Below, piece by piece: positions 18,539-27,851 of a DNA stretch of 64,000 nucleotides; position 1 is the stretch's first letter, and every line of letters starts with the position of its first letter. The position numbers and the translations under genes were made by a program. Below the pieces are notes generated by a model. The model did not search any database. It was not told where the DNA came from and saw only the letters and a program-made list of their open reading frames with translations. This DNA comes from Kosakonia sacchari SP1 (GTDB taxonomy: Bacteria > Pseudomonadota > Gammaproteobacteria > Enterobacterales > Enterobacteriaceae), in assembly GCF_000300455.3 (NCBI RefSeq), contig NZ_CP007215.2:682001-746000 (forward strand), given 5' to 3'.

Positions 18539-19015
18539 ATGCAGGAGATTCAGGCGATTCAGGCAAGCCCGCACCTTGCCACAACAAAAGAAAACACAAA
18601 CCATAAATCGGCGGCTCATACGGACAATGGCGCGGCAAATAGCGCTTCGCATGATGAGAGCACCAAAGTGACGCTCTCCAGCCGCGCAGAAAAGCACAAA
18701 CACAGCAATGAGATAAAAGCCGAGCAGCAGGTTCAGGAAAAGAAAAAGGTGGAAAATCATGAAATTGATTATTCACTGGCGATGACCGGTATTCCGCAAT
18801 TCGGCGGACGGCTGGTGACCATCGTTAAATATCCGGACGGCAGAACGGAAATGGTTGATGCATTTTCAGGTAAAAAAGTAACGCAACAAGAGTTAGCCAC
18901 GGCGCAGCTGCAGAAAGAGAAACGTGTGGCTGAGCAACACAAACTGGACGCGAAAGTGGTCGTGCAGCAAGAGCAGGTAACGGCGGGCGAATCTGAGCCG
19001 ACGGATATGCAATAA
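18539..19015 (+). CDS. Hypothetical hydrophilic protein, 158 aa
   Basis: Not recognised. The start is set at the second of two adjacent ATG codons (18536 and 18539), six bases after a GGAG sequence; the frame is open to 18398 but without an earlier ribosome site. The first 80 residues are low-complexity, rich in Asn, His, Lys and Glu, and include STKVTLSSRAEK, a pattern reminiscent of disordered N-termini in flagellar proteins. A short structured part follows (GIPQFGGRLVTIVKYPDGRTEMVDAFSGKKV, quoted in parts: GIPQFGGRLVTIVKYPDG and RTEMVDAFSGKKV). The C-terminus is again charged and coiled-coil-like. No signal peptide. AT-rich flanks suggest an accessory gene. Confidence 0.6.
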   Translation: MQEIQAIQASPHLATTKENTNHKSAAHTDNGAANSASHDESTKVTLSSRAEKHKHSNEIKAEQQVQEKKKVENHEIDYSLAMTGIPQFGGRLVTIVKYPDGRTEMVDAFSGKKVTQQELATAQLQKEKRVAEQHKLDAKVVVQQEQVTAGESEPTDMQ

Positions 19016-19272
19016 AGATCTTAAGTAAATCCTGTCTTATTTCAGGGTTATTAACGTTATCTGTATTAATCCGGTATCTCTAACTGGAACTTATATTTAG
19101 CAGTTGTTGTTTCAATATATCTTATATTACGTAGTCGCTGGCTGGTAAATAGAGTCGCCGCAGTCATGTATTTGGCTTAAGGCAAAAATAACACGATATA
19201 TTTTCAGCAAAATAATGGCTGAGGATATCGGCTTTTTTGCGTTTTTAATGGGCGTGAATAAAAACGGAATAT

Positions 19273-19293
19273 GCCGCCTGATAGACAGGCGGC
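19273..19293 (-). terminator. Strong hairpin just past iutA
   Basis: GCCGCCTG (19273-19280) and CAGGCGGC (19286-19293) form a perfect 8-bp stem with a five-base loop, 9 bases beyond the iutA stop on the minus strand. The T-tract after it is broken, so termination is likely but not certain. Confidence 0.6.
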
Positions 19294-19301
19294 AGATCTC
19301 A

Positions 19302-21491
19302 TCAGAACAGAACGGAATAATTCAGGCCAAAAGTACGGCCGCGGCCTTTATAGGTATATAAACCCGCTGCGCCGTAAGTTGGGCTGTATAAACCCGGTGC
19401 ACGTTGGCCCCATGCGGTGGTGTAATCTTCGTCCAGCAGGTTTTCAACGCTAAAACTCAACTTACCGACAGGCAGAAGATAACTGCCGAGCAGATCAACA
19501 GTGTTGTACCCGTCAATATGCTTCCCATCGGCGTCAGAAAGATCAAAGGTCTGTGTGCTTTGCAGGCGTAATGTCCAGTCGCCTGGTGCCCAGTTGACCC
19601 ACGCGCTCATTTTCGACGGGCTGGCGCTATCCACGGTCAGTTTCTGCCACTTGCCATCGACGCGGGTTTGCGACTTGATGGCGTTAAAGTTCGCGCCGGT
19701 GCTCCATTCGCTGTCGTTAAAGAAGTAATCGACCTGGCCTTCCACACCGTAAATACGACGCTGGTCATCTTCAATATTGATGGTCATGTCGCTTTTGTTG
19801 ATGTTGATGGTTTTATCCGAAAGCGAGTAGTACGCGGCGATCTGCGTACGCAGGCTATCGCCGGTGAAGCGCCAGCCCAGCTCGTAGGCATTCACTTTAA
19901 TGCCGTCCAGCTTCGAATCGTTCACGTTGACGCTGTTAACCAGACGGTAGTGGCCATTTTCCAGCTTGTAAGTGCCGGAACCGTAATATTTCGCCAGGTC
20001 CGGGATTTCGAAGCCTTGCGAGAAGTTAAACCACAATTGCTGGCGTTCGCTCAGGTGACCAAGGATGCCGGCGTTGAACAGCAGATTGTTGTAATCCGTT
20101 TTGCCGCCAGGCACGGCGTCCGCCGAGGTCGCTTTGCCGGTGGCAATAGCTTGCTGCTGCGCGTAGCCCACAAAGTCGTCGACTCTGTTTTCTGTGTACT
20201 GGTAGCGCACGCCGCCGCTCAGGGTGATGGCCGCAATGTCATAGCTGCTTTGCAGGAACGGCGCGAGGTTAGTGATGCTGTAGCCGGGATAGCGCCCGAC
20301 GTTGTAAGCGTTATCCAGTTTCATCCCACCGCTGGCGGCGGCTTTGCTGAGATTGAAAAATTGCTGGTTGGCATCGAACGTTTCATGTTCGGCGTCCACG
20401 CCCCAGGTTAATGTCAGATCTTCCAGCGGATTGCTGTTCAGAGTGAGTTTGCCGCCGTAGAAATCGGTTTTTTGCTGTGATGCGCCAATGCTGGTCACCG
20501 AGCCGCCGGAAAGCGTCGGGAAGGGGTAATACGTCAGGCTTTCGTCACGGTAGTAAATCTGTGCCAGTAAATCCTGGCCCCAGAAATCACTGTTGGCGTA
20601 TTGCAGGTTAATTAAGTGGCGTTCAGTGCCGGGGATACGGTCGGAATCAAGGTTACTTTTGTTGTACGCGTTGCCGACGCCGCGCACTGCCGAGAAGTTT
20701 TCGCCAAGGAAAAGACCGTGCTTACCATCAGACTGGCTTTTGTAATACTGCGTAGTGAGCTGCAACTGTTGATGATCGTCGATATTCAGCGTGCCGGTGC
20801 CCATGACATCCAGGCGGTCTGAGTACTGCAAACCGGTTTGCGTGTTATCAATGATCACTTCATTGCCTTTGCCGTCATACCAGCCGCCATAGCGCTGATA
20901 GGCCACAGAAAGACGCCCTGAAGCGTTATCATTACCGCCGCTGACCGCCGCGGCGATGTTCTCGTCGTGATCGTTATGGCTGTTAAAACCGCTTTTCGTG
21001 CCGGTCTGGAACTCAACCTCGGTTTCCGGCTGGCCTTTTTTGGTGACGATATTGATTAAACCGCCGGTACTGCCACCGCCGTACAGCGATGTCGCGCCGG
21101 AGATCACTTCGATGCGCTCAATATTAAATGGATCGATTGAATCGAGCTGGCGGCTATCGCTGCGGGACGAGTTCAGACGTACACCGTCGACCATTACCAT
21201 CATTGAACGGCCGCGCAAATTCATGCCGTAATTGGTGCGTCCCTGACTGCTGACGTCCATGCCAGGAATTAACTGCGCCAGCACCTCTTTTAACTCTTTT
21301 CCACCCTGAACCTGCTGCTCAATGTCAGCCTGTTCAATGACCCAGGTGGTTTGCGCCATATCCGTAACGCTGTGGTTTGCGCGGCTGGCGGCAACCACCA
21401 GCGTCTCTTCTTTTTGACCTTCCGCCGAGGCGTGAGCGGAAAACATCATCAATAAACAAGGGTTTAATGCCCAAAGATAACGATATTTCAT
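19302..21491 (-). CDS. iutA: TonB-dependent ferric-aerobactin-type receptor (IutA-like)
   Basis: The 729-residue outer-membrane protein has a signal peptide (residues 1-23, ending ASA), a TonB-box-like stretch EETLVVAAS, a plug domain (about 35-160) with LRGRSMMVMVDGVRLNSS and the hallmark VISGATSLYGGGSTGGLINI (shown as VISGATSLYGGG and STGGLINIV), and a 22-strand barrel ending GRTFGLNYSVLF with terminal Phe. The sequence follows E. coli IutA (732 residues) throughout. No iucABCD aerobactin genes lie nearby, so it probably serves for uptake of siderophore made by others or elsewhere in the genome. A Fur-box-like site precedes it. A close relative transporting another hydroxamate or citrate siderophore cannot be excluded. 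Confidence 0.88.
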   Translation of the reverse strand: MKYRYLWALNPCLLMMFSAHASAEGQKEETLVVAASRANHSVTDMAQTTWVIEQADIEQQVQGGKELKEVLAQLIPGMDVSSQGRTNYGMNLRGRSMMVMVDGVRLNSSRSDSRQLDSIDPFNIERIEVISGATSLYGGGSTGGLINIVTKKGQPETEVEFQTGTKSGFNSHNDHDENIAAAVSGGNDNASGRLSVAYQRYGGWYDGKGNEVIIDNTQTGLQYSDRLDVMGTGTLNIDDHQQLQLTTQYYKSQSDGKHGLFLGENFSAVRGVGNAYNKSNLDSDRIPGTERHLINLQYANSDFWGQDLLAQIYYRDESLTYYPFPTLSGGSVTSIGASQQKTDFYGGKLTLNSNPLEDLTLTWGVDAEHETFDANQQFFNLSKAAASGGMKLDNAYNVGRYPGYSITNLAPFLQSSYDIAAITLSGGVRYQYTENRVDDFVGYAQQQAIATGKATSADAVPGGKTDYNNLLFNAGILGHLSERQQLWFNFSQGFEIPDLAKYYGSGTYKLENGHYRLVNSVNVNDSKLDGIKVNAYELGWRFTGDSLRTQIAAYYSLSDKTININKSDMTINIEDDQRRIYGVEGQVDYFFNDSEWSTGANFNAIKSQTRVDGKWQKLTVDSASPSKMSAWVNWAPGDWTLRLQSTQTFDLSDADGKHIDGYNTVDLLGSYLLPVGKLSFSVENLLDEDYTTAWGQRAPGLYSPTYGAAGLYTYKGRGRTFGLNYSVLF

Positions 21492-21567
21492 TGTTATGGT
21501 GATCCTGATTTAACAGAAATACGGCGGCGCTGATCCTCCTGAGCCGCAAGCAATATCGCTATTTGTT

Positions 21568-21586
21568 GATAGCGATTATCAAGATG
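21568..21586 (-). promoter_or_regulatory. Fur-box-like operator upstream of iutA
   Basis: The 19 bases GATAGCGATTATCAAGATG match the Fur consensus (GATAATGATAATCATTATC) at 13 positions, and partly overlapping weaker copies continue to about 21600. It lies 77 bases upstream of the iutA start, in the promoter region, which fits iron repression. Confidence 0.65.
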
Positions 21587-21801
21587 ATATGAATTATCGT
21601 TACCATGTAAACGCTTTATGTAAAAAATGTTGGAATAACCCGGTGATTTCCATGAAATTTTTAGGGTTTTTGAACGGGAATCTGAACAGACAAAGGGCGG
21701 GGAGGCACCGGGTTCGATAATAATACCGCCCGGTATAATAAGGTTGCTGGTATTTATTGGTTGAAGCGTTAACGGTAGATGAAAAGGTATTTTAGCGTGG
21801 T

Positions 21802-22029
21802 TTAGCGCTTCGCTTTGTTATGTTTTTCTTTAAAATCCGCAATCGCCTGATTGATGTTATCGGTTTCGATAGCATCCACTTTTTCGCCTTCGAAAAAGAC
21901 TTCATAGTGGCCAGAAACATATTTAAAGGTAAATATCTTACCCTGATAACGCACGCGCTTCTCTTTTACAGACAATCCCCTGCTGCGCATAGCCACTTTT
22001 GCCATTGTATCTATCTTTTTATTTTTCAT
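21802..22029 (-). CDS. Small basic hypothetical protein, 75 aa
   Basis: Not recognised. A very basic, single-domain protein (MKNKKIDTMAKVAMRSRG..., ending NKAKR) with a central beta-rich part (GKIFTFKYVSGHYEVFFEG). The start at 22029 is the first ATG after an AGGTAAG sequence; a later ATG at 22005 is possible. The charge suggests nucleic-acid binding, but no known motif was found. It lies between the two Fur-controlled iron genes, oriented like iutA, with an AT-rich coding sequence. Confidence 0.55.
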   Translation of the reverse strand: MKNKKIDTMAKVAMRSRGLSVKEKRVRYQGKIFTFKYVSGHYEVFFEGEKVDAIETDNINQAIADFKEKHNKAKR

Positions 22030-22370
22030 AATAATTTGTCTTACCTGTGCAGGTTGTTTTGCGATGTTTGGTATTAAACCCACTCAATCTGATGTTAATT
22101 TGTTATTCACGGAAAAGATAGCCACGGTTGTCTGATTCGCTGGATTGATAATATATGAAACATTTAACCTCATGTTAAGGTTGTCTTAATCTTTGGAGTG
22201 TCTCGCCATTGCGGGCTGGTGGATTAATTCATTTTTTAATTTTTGATGATATTTAATTTCAAACTCAATCTTTTGATAATAATTTTGATTCTCATTTCAT
22301 TTCCACTACGATTAAAATCCAGCCCGGCTCGTATGTGCTGACGATTACACATAATTTAAAAGGAATGATG
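22030..22370. other. Divergent promoter region of fbpABC
   Basis: About 340 AT-rich bases between the small basic gene and fbpA. It contains the Fur-box-like site at 22275-22293. Nothing else of note was seen. Confidence 0.5.
22275..22293 (+). promoter_or_regulatory. Fur-box-like operator upstream of fbpABC
   Basis: GATAATAATTTTGATTCTC agrees with the 19-base Fur consensus at 14 positions, including the full GATAAT half. It is centred about 87 bases upstream of the fbpA start, consistent with iron-dependent repression of the transporter. Confidence 0.65.
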
Positions 22371-23387
22371 ATGAAGAACCGCTTTTTGCCGCTCTGTTCA
22401 CTTGCACTGGTCATCTCTTCAGTTTTTGCCGCTCCCGCGGCGTTCGCCGCCGACAACGACGACGGTATCGTGGTCTATAACGCGCAGCACGAAAACCTGA
22501 CAAAATCCTGGGTCGACGAATTCACCAAAGAAACCGGCATCAAAGTCACGCTGCGTAACGGAGGCGACACGGAACTGGGTAACCAACTGGTGCAGGAAGG
22601 CAAAGTTTCCCCGGCGGATGTGTTTCTGACGGAAAACTCCCCGGCGATGACACTGGTTGATAATGCCGGGCTTTTTGCGCCGCTCAATGCGGATACGCTG
22701 AAACAAGTTCCGGCTCAGTTCCGCCCGGCGCATGGCCGCTGGATTGGCATTGCCGCGCGCAGCACCGTTTTTGTGTATAACCCGTCGAAACTTTCTGCTT
22801 CGCAGTTACCTGCATCGATCATGGATTTAGCCAAACCGGAATGGAAAGGCCGCTGGGCGGCGTCGCCTTCGGGCGCTGATTTCCAGGCGATTGTCAGCGC
22901 GATGCTGACACTGAAAGGCGAAAAAGCCACGCTGGACTGGCTGAAAGCGATGAAAACTAACTTTGTGCCTTACAAAGGCAATAGCACGGTGATGAAAGCG
23001 GTCAATGCCGGGCAAATCGACGGCGGCGTGATTTATCACTACTACTACTTTGTGGATCAGGCGAAAACCGGCGAGAACAGCAAAAATACCCAGCTTCACT
23101 ACTTTAAGCATCAGGATCCGGGCGCGTTCGTCAGCATTTCTGGCGGTGGCGTTTTAGCGTCCAGCAAACACCAGAAACAGGCGCAGGCGTTTATCAAATG
23201 GGTAACCGGCAAGCAGGGCCAGGAGATGCTGCGCACCAACACCGCGTTTGAATACGCAGTAGGAGAAGGCGCTGCTTCCAATGAAAAACTGGTTCCGTTG
23301 GCGCAATTAGACGCACCGAAAGTGGAACCCTCTGCGCTTAACAGCAAAAAAGTCAGCGAGTTAATGACCGAAGCCGGTCTTTTGTAA
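22371..23387 (+). CDS. fbpA: Ferric iron ABC transporter, periplasmic binding protein
   Basis: The 338-residue protein is of the FbpA/SfuA/HitA type that carries free Fe3+ across the periplasm. A signal peptide covers residues 1-27 (AAPAAFAA). The mature part opens DGIVVYNAQHENL, with the iron-ligand His/Glu region, and holds the tyrosine ligands in IYHYYYFVDQ. Three ATG codons lie in a row (22365, 22368, 22371); the last is at the best distance from AAAAGGA. It is the first gene of a three-gene operon with a permease and ATPase. The name fbpA is used by family; sfuA or afuA would be equivalent. Confidence 0.92.
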   Translation: MKNRFLPLCSLALVISSVFAAPAAFAADNDDGIVVYNAQHENLTKSWVDEFTKETGIKVTLRNGGDTELGNQLVQEGKVSPADVFLTENSPAMTLVDNAGLFAPLNADTLKQVPAQFRPAHGRWIGIAARSTVFVYNPSKLSASQLPASIMDLAKPEWKGRWAASPSGADFQAIVSAMLTLKGEKATLDWLKAMKTNFVPYKGNSTVMKAVNAGQIDGGVIYHYYYFVDQAKTGENSKNTQLHYFKHQDPGAFVSISGGGVLASSKHQKQAQAFIKWVTGKQGQEMLRTNTAFEYAVGEGAASNEKLVPLAQLDAPKVEPSALNSKKVSELMTEAGLL

Positions 23388-23408
23388 CCACGCAGGAATG
23401 AGTGCCTG

Positions 23409-24983
23409 ATGTCCAGTTTAAGTCTCCCGGCGACAAGCAATGCGGCCCGCCAGGCCGCCCGGCACCGCCCTTCGCGGGTGCTGGTGGTATTTGCCCTTTT
23501 TGTCGCAGCACTTGCCTTACTGCCCGTTGGGTTTGTCATCGGTGTCGGTATTGATACCGGCTGGGCGACGGTGCAGGCGCTCATTTTTCGCCCGCGTGTG
23601 GGTGAGTTGCTCGTCAACACCTTCTGGCTTATTGCACTTGCTGTACCCGCAAGCGTTGCGCTTGGCACGTCGCTTGCGTGGCTCACCGAACGAACGTCGC
23701 TGCCCGGTAGACGCTTGTGGGCCGTGCTGGCGGTTGCGCCGCTGGCGATCCCGGCGTTTGTGCAAAGCTATGCCTGGGTTAGCGTTTTGCCCGCGTTTAA
23801 CGGCTTACCTGCGGCGGTGTTTATCGCTGTGCTGGCCTATTTTCCGTTTATTTATATGCCGGTCGCTGCGGTGTTGCGCCGCCTCGACCCCAGCCTTGAG
23901 GATGTTGCGGCATCGCTTGGCACCCCGCCGTGGCGGATCTTCTTTCGCGTGATCTTACCCCAGCTCCGGCTGGCGCTTTGCGGCGGTGCGCTGCTGGTGG
24001 CGCTGCACTTACTGGCGGAATATGGCCTGTTTGTGATGATCCGCTTCGATACCTTCACCACCGCGATTTACGATCAGTTCCAGTCAACGTTCAGCGGCCC
24101 GGCCGCTAACATGCTCGCCGGTGTGCTGGCGCTCTGCTGCCTGGCGTTGCTGCTGCTGGAGACGGCGGCGCGCGGCAAAGCGCGCTATGCGCGAGTGGGC
24201 TCAGGCTCAGCGCGTAAGCAGCAGCGTCGCGCGCTTGGGCGCTGGAGTTACGGGTTGGGGTTATTGCTGGCGGTATGCACGGTGGCGCTGTCATTCGGTA
24301 CGCCGATTGCGGTGCTTGGTCGCTGGTTGTGGCTTGGCGGGTTCGATAACTGGCATCGCGCCGATCTCTGGCTTTCACTGCGCCAGACTCTTTTTCTGGC
24401 CGTTTGCGGGGCGCTGATCACAACCGCGTTCGCCATTCCGACGGCGTGGCTCTCGGTGCGCCATCCGCGCCGCGTATTCCGCTTGCTCGAAGGCTGTAAT
24501 TACATCACCAGCGCATTGCCTGGTATTGTGGTAGCGCTGGCGCTGGTTACCGTGACCATTCATTACGCTCGCCCGATTTATCAGACTGAAGTGACGCTGT
24601 TTCTCGCCTGGTTGCTGATGTTTATGCCCAGAGCGTTGATCAACTTACGCGCCGGGATTGCGCAAGCGCCGGTCGAGCTTGAGCAGGTGGCGCAAAGCCT
24701 TGGCACATCGCCTGGCAGAGCGCTAGTGAGCGTCACGCTGCGGCTGGCTGCACCGGGAGCCTCTACCGCTGCGGCATTAGTCTTTTTGGGCGTGAGCACC
24801 GAACTGACCGCTACGCTGCTGCTTTCCCCGCTCGGCACGCGCACGCTGGCGACAGGGTTCTGGGCGCTGACCAGCGAGATCGATTATGTGGCGGCTGCGC
24901 CTTATGCGTTGCTGATGATTTTGATTTCCTTGCCGTTGACCGGCCTGCTGTATAAGCAATCACAAAAACTTTCGGGTCTTTAA
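23409..24983 (+). CDS. fbpB: Ferric iron ABC transporter, permease
   Basis: The 524-residue integral membrane protein has two fused permease halves of the FbpB/SfuB type, each with about six helices and an EAA-loop contact to the ATPase (near [19 protein letters not shown] at about 159-177 and [16 protein letters not shown] near 424). Length fits the family. The start lies 21 bases after the fbpA stop. It forms the inner-membrane channel for Fe3+ with the downstream ATPase. Confidence 0.93.
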   Translation: MSSLSLPATSNAARQAARHRPSRVLVVFALFVAALALLPVGFVIGVGIDTGWATVQALIFRPRVGELLVNTFWLIALAVPASVALGTSLAWLTERTSLPGRRLWAVLAVAPLAIPAFVQSYAWVSVLPAFNGLPAAVFIAVLAYFPFIYMPVAAVLRRLDPSLEDVAASLGTPPWRIFFRVILPQLRLALCGGALLVALHLLAEYGLFVMIRFDTFTTAIYDQFQSTFSGPAANMLAGVLALCCLALLLLETAARGKARYARVGSGSARKQQRRALGRWSYGLGLLLAVCTVALSFGTPIAVLGRWLWLGGFDNWHRADLWLSLRQTLFLAVCGALITTAFAIPTAWLSVRHPRRVFRLLEGCNYITSALPGIVVALALVTVTIHYARPIYQTEVTLFLAWLLMFMPRALINLRAGIAQAPVELEQVAQSLGTSPGRALVSVTLRLAAPGASTAAALVFLGVSTELTATLLLSPLGTRTLATGFWALTSEIDYVAAAPYALLMILISLPLTGLLYKQSQKLSGL

Positions 24984-24984
24984 G

Positions 24985-26046
24985 ATGTTAGAACTGGCAA
25001 CCATTTCGAAAAGCTTTGCCGCTGCGCGCGTGCTGGATGATGTCAATCTGGTGATCCCTGCGGGTAGCCGCACGGCGATTGTCGGCCCGTCCGGGTCGGG
25101 GAAAACCACATTGCTGCGTTTGATCGCCGGGTTTGAAATGCCGGACAGGGGGCGCATCGTGCTGCAGGGAAAAACGTTGTTTGGCGATGGTCAGTTTGTC
25201 CCGGCCCACCAACGCAACATTGGCTTTGTACCGCAAGAAGGCGCGCTGTTTCCGCATCTTAACGTGGGGGACAACATTGCCTGGGGGCTTAAAGGTTCGC
25301 GCCATGAGAAGCAACGCCGTGTTGACGAGTTAATGGCGATGGTGTCACTGGACAGTAAACTGGCGGCGCGCTGGCCGCATGAGATCTCCGGTGGTCAGCA
25401 GCAGCGTGTGGCGCTGGCCAGAGCGTTGGCGCAGAAACCGGCGCTGATGTTACTCGACGAACCGTTTTCGGCGCTGGACACCGGTTTACGCGCCGCCACA
25501 CGCAAAGCCACGGCGGATTTGCTGACCGACGCGGGCGTCGCCTCCATTCTGGTCACACACGATCAGAAAGAGGCGCTCTCCTTCGCCAGCCAGATTGTGG
25601 TGATCCGCCACGGCCGCTTTGCGCAGGTGGGATCGCCGTTCGCGGTCTATTCGCAACCGGTTGATGAGGAGACGGCGCTGTTTTTGGGCGATGCGCTGAT
25701 TTTATCTGCCGATGTGGCGCAAGGGCGTGCGCACTGCCTGCTTGGCGATGTTGCGGTAGATAACCCGGCGCTTTCTGGCACGCATCGCATTATGTTGCGT
25801 CCGGAACAGGTGAGTGTGGTGCCGTGTGATGAGCATCAAACCTACCCGCAGGCACAAATTATCGATATGGATTTTGCTGGCTATCTTTCGTCGTTGACGC
25901 TGCGCTTTTCGCAAACCGGCGAACGCCTGATATTACAAGCCATCACCCGCCCGGACTGGCGACCCGGCATGAACGTCAACCTGCAGGTTAACGGTAGCGC
26001 CCGCGTATTCCCCGCTGAATATACAGCCCGGTTAACGGCGGGCTGA
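24985..26046 (+). CDS. fbpC: Ferric iron ABC transporter, ATPase
   Basis: The 353-residue ATPase has Walker A GPSGSGKTT, the Q-loop FVPQEGALFPHL, signature SGGQQQRVALARAL, Walker B LMLLDEPFSALD and switch His in VTHDQKEAL. A C-terminal regulatory domain (about 240-353) resembles the TOBE domain of FbpC. The ATG starts one base after the permease stop, so translation is coupled. It powers ferric iron uptake and completes the operon. Confidence 0.95.
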   Translation: MLELATISKSFAAARVLDDVNLVIPAGSRTAIVGPSGSGKTTLLRLIAGFEMPDRGRIVLQGKTLFGDGQFVPAHQRNIGFVPQEGALFPHLNVGDNIAWGLKGSRHEKQRRVDELMAMVSLDSKLAARWPHEISGGQQQRVALARALAQKPALMLLDEPFSALDTGLRAATRKATADLLTDAGVASILVTHDQKEALSFASQIVVIRHGRFAQVGSPFAVYSQPVDEETALFLGDALILSADVAQGRAHCLLGDVAVDNPALSGTHRIMLRPEQVSVVPCDEHQTYPQAQIIDMDFAGYLSSLTLRFSQTGERLILQAITRPDWRPGMNVNLQVNGSARVFPAEYTARLTAG

Positions 26047-26079
26047 TTTATCAATTGTCATATTCTTGAATCCGATCTC

Positions 26080-26092
26080 AAAACAATGTTTT
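26080..26092 (+). promoter_or_regulatory. KdgR-box-like palindrome upstream of paeY
   Basis: AAAACAATGTTTT is a perfect 5-3-5 palindrome in the paeY promoter region. It resembles the core of KdgR operators (pectin catabolism repressor, consensus close to AAAAC/T-NNN-G/ATTTT). A second inverted pair AATAAA/TTTATT lies near 26130-26147. Functional assignment is an inference from the downstream pectin esterases. Confidence 0.45.
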
Positions 26093-26257
26093 TACATGTG
26101 TAAAACTTCGTTCCGTTTTGTATCAACATAAAAATAAAAGCCTTTATTGATCCGTAATGCCTGCTGGCATTCACGCTTGGCCACATTTTCCAGAAACAGA
26201 AACGCGCGATTACACCGGTGCAGCCTACCGGGAGAACCAGTTTCAGGAGAATGACCC

Positions 26258-27841
26258 ATGCAATACCCTCTGGGACTTAGTGTGCTGTTTTGTTGCCTGC
26301 CTGCGATGGCGAATGCGGCAACGATACTTGAAGGCGCGGTTTTCGCCGACGCGCCGCTGGCGGGCGCTCCGGTAACGGTGACCGACAGTTCAGGCAAGCG
26401 CCTTACCACCAAAACGCGCAGCGACGGACGCTATTCGCTAGCGGTTGATGCCCTCACGCCGCCGTTAACCCTTTCTACCATTCAAAGCACGGGAACCGCG
26501 CAGTCATGTTTGCGAAGCGATGAGCCGCGTGCGCGCTGTATGGCCTCGTTGCTGATTTCGCTGCAAAAAGAGCGTCGCAATACCGCTAATATCACCCCCT
26601 TTACCGACAGACTGGTCTCCGAAGTGGCCGGTCAGTTGGGCTATATCGGCCCACAGCAATGGGTTGAGCGCGGTGATAACAGCAAGCTGAATGCCGGTTT
26701 GCTGACCGAACCACTGGCTAACTTTCGTCAAGGTATGGCCGACGCGCTGCGTTTATCTGGCCTGGATGCGAAAACTGCCGATCCTGTGCAGACGCCGATT
26801 CGCACCGGCAACGGTATGGCGCGGATTTTGTCGGTGGTTAACCATAACCGCAACTATGACAACAACAGCGGCGAGGCGGGTGGTGCGGTGCTGACCGACA
26901 GCGCCTTTCGCCCGATTGTTGGTTTACAGAACAACGGGTCGTGGGAACCGTTAGATTTGCCGCGTGCGCTGCGCGATCGGCAGGCTATCAGCAGCGCGAA
27001 AACGCGGATTTTACTGGTCAGCGACTCCACCGCCGCCACGTACGAAGTCACCCGTTTACCGCGCATGGGGTGGGGACAAGTTTTCCAGCAGGCTTTTCGC
27101 GCCGATAGCGGCGTGGTGGTGCTTAATGGCGCGCGTTCCGGACGCTCCAGCCGGGATTTTTACAACGAAGGCTGGTACCAGCAAATGGCGCGCGATTTGC
27201 GTCCCGGCGACTATGTCTTTATCGCCCACGGTCATAACGATCAAAACTGCGATAGCGATAAAGCAGTGCGCGGCGCGGCTGACGTGAAAAACCTCTGCAC
27301 CTATCCCAATGATGCCAGCGGCAATCCGCAGTTTCCGCCAGGGGAACCGTTGTTGTCGTTCCAGCACTCGCTGGAGCGCTATATCACGCTGGCGCGCGCG
27401 GCGGGCGCGACGCCGGTGCTGTTTACACCAACCACGCGGGTAAAAAACCGCGCCGGGAAAACGGCCTTTCAGCAGGGCGTCGACGATGTGGTGGTCAGCA
27501 CTCATTACACGGTGAAAAAGCCCGGTTACCGCTTTGCCGGGAATTACATCGACACCATCAAACAGACCGCCCAACGCAATCACGTGCCACTTATCGATCT
27601 GGAAAAAGCGACAATCGATTTCGCCAATGCACATGCCAGCAACTGGATGAATTACTGGCTGGCCGTGGATGCCAGTGACCCGCGCTATCCCTGGTATAAA
27701 ACGCAAACCTCCGGTATTCGCAGCAATCCTGATACCACCCATTTCCAGCAACAAGGTGCAGAAGCTGTCGCATCGATGGTGGCTGATCTCATTCGCACCA
27801 CCCCTGAATTGAGTTCGCTTGCCGACACATTAAAACCCTAA
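26258..27841 (+). CDS. paeY: Pectin acetylesterase, PaeY-like (SGNH hydrolase)
   Basis: The 527-residue exported enzyme resembles PaeY of Dickeya, which removes acetyl groups from pectin. A signal peptide spans residues 1-20 (PAMANAA). An N-terminal beta domain (about 22-95) precedes a linker and an SGNH/GDSL esterase domain from about residue 248: the nucleophile Ser in LLVSDSTAATY, Gly in NGARSGRSSRDF, Asn in IAHGHNDQN and the catalytic Asp-x-x-His in NPDTTHFQQQG. These are features of rhamnogalacturonan acetylesterase-type enzymes. AGGAG precedes the start. It forms an operon with pemA 10 bases downstream, the same pairing as in Dickeya. Confidence 0.9.
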   Translation: MQYPLGLSVLFCCLPAMANAATILEGAVFADAPLAGAPVTVTDSSGKRLTTKTRSDGRYSLAVDALTPPLTLSTIQSTGTAQSCLRSDEPRARCMASLLISLQKERRNTANITPFTDRLVSEVAGQLGYIGPQQWVERGDNSKLNAGLLTEPLANFRQGMADALRLSGLDAKTADPVQTPIRTGNGMARILSVVNHNRNYDNNSGEAGGAVLTDSAFRPIVGLQNNGSWEPLDLPRALRDRQAISSAKTRILLVSDSTAATYEVTRLPRMGWGQVFQQAFRADSGVVVLNGARSGRSSRDFYNEGWYQQMARDLRPGDYVFIAHGHNDQNCDSDKAVRGAADVKNLCTYPNDASGNPQFPPGEPLLSFQHSLERYITLARAAGATPVLFTPTTRVKNRAGKTAFQQGVDDVVVSTHYTVKKPGYRFAGNYIDTIKQTAQRNHVPLIDLEKATIDFANAHASNWMNYWLAVDASDPRYPWYKTQTSGIRSNPDTTHFQQQGAEAVASMVADLIRTTPELSSLADTLKP

Positions 27842-27851
27842 GGAGAGACCG

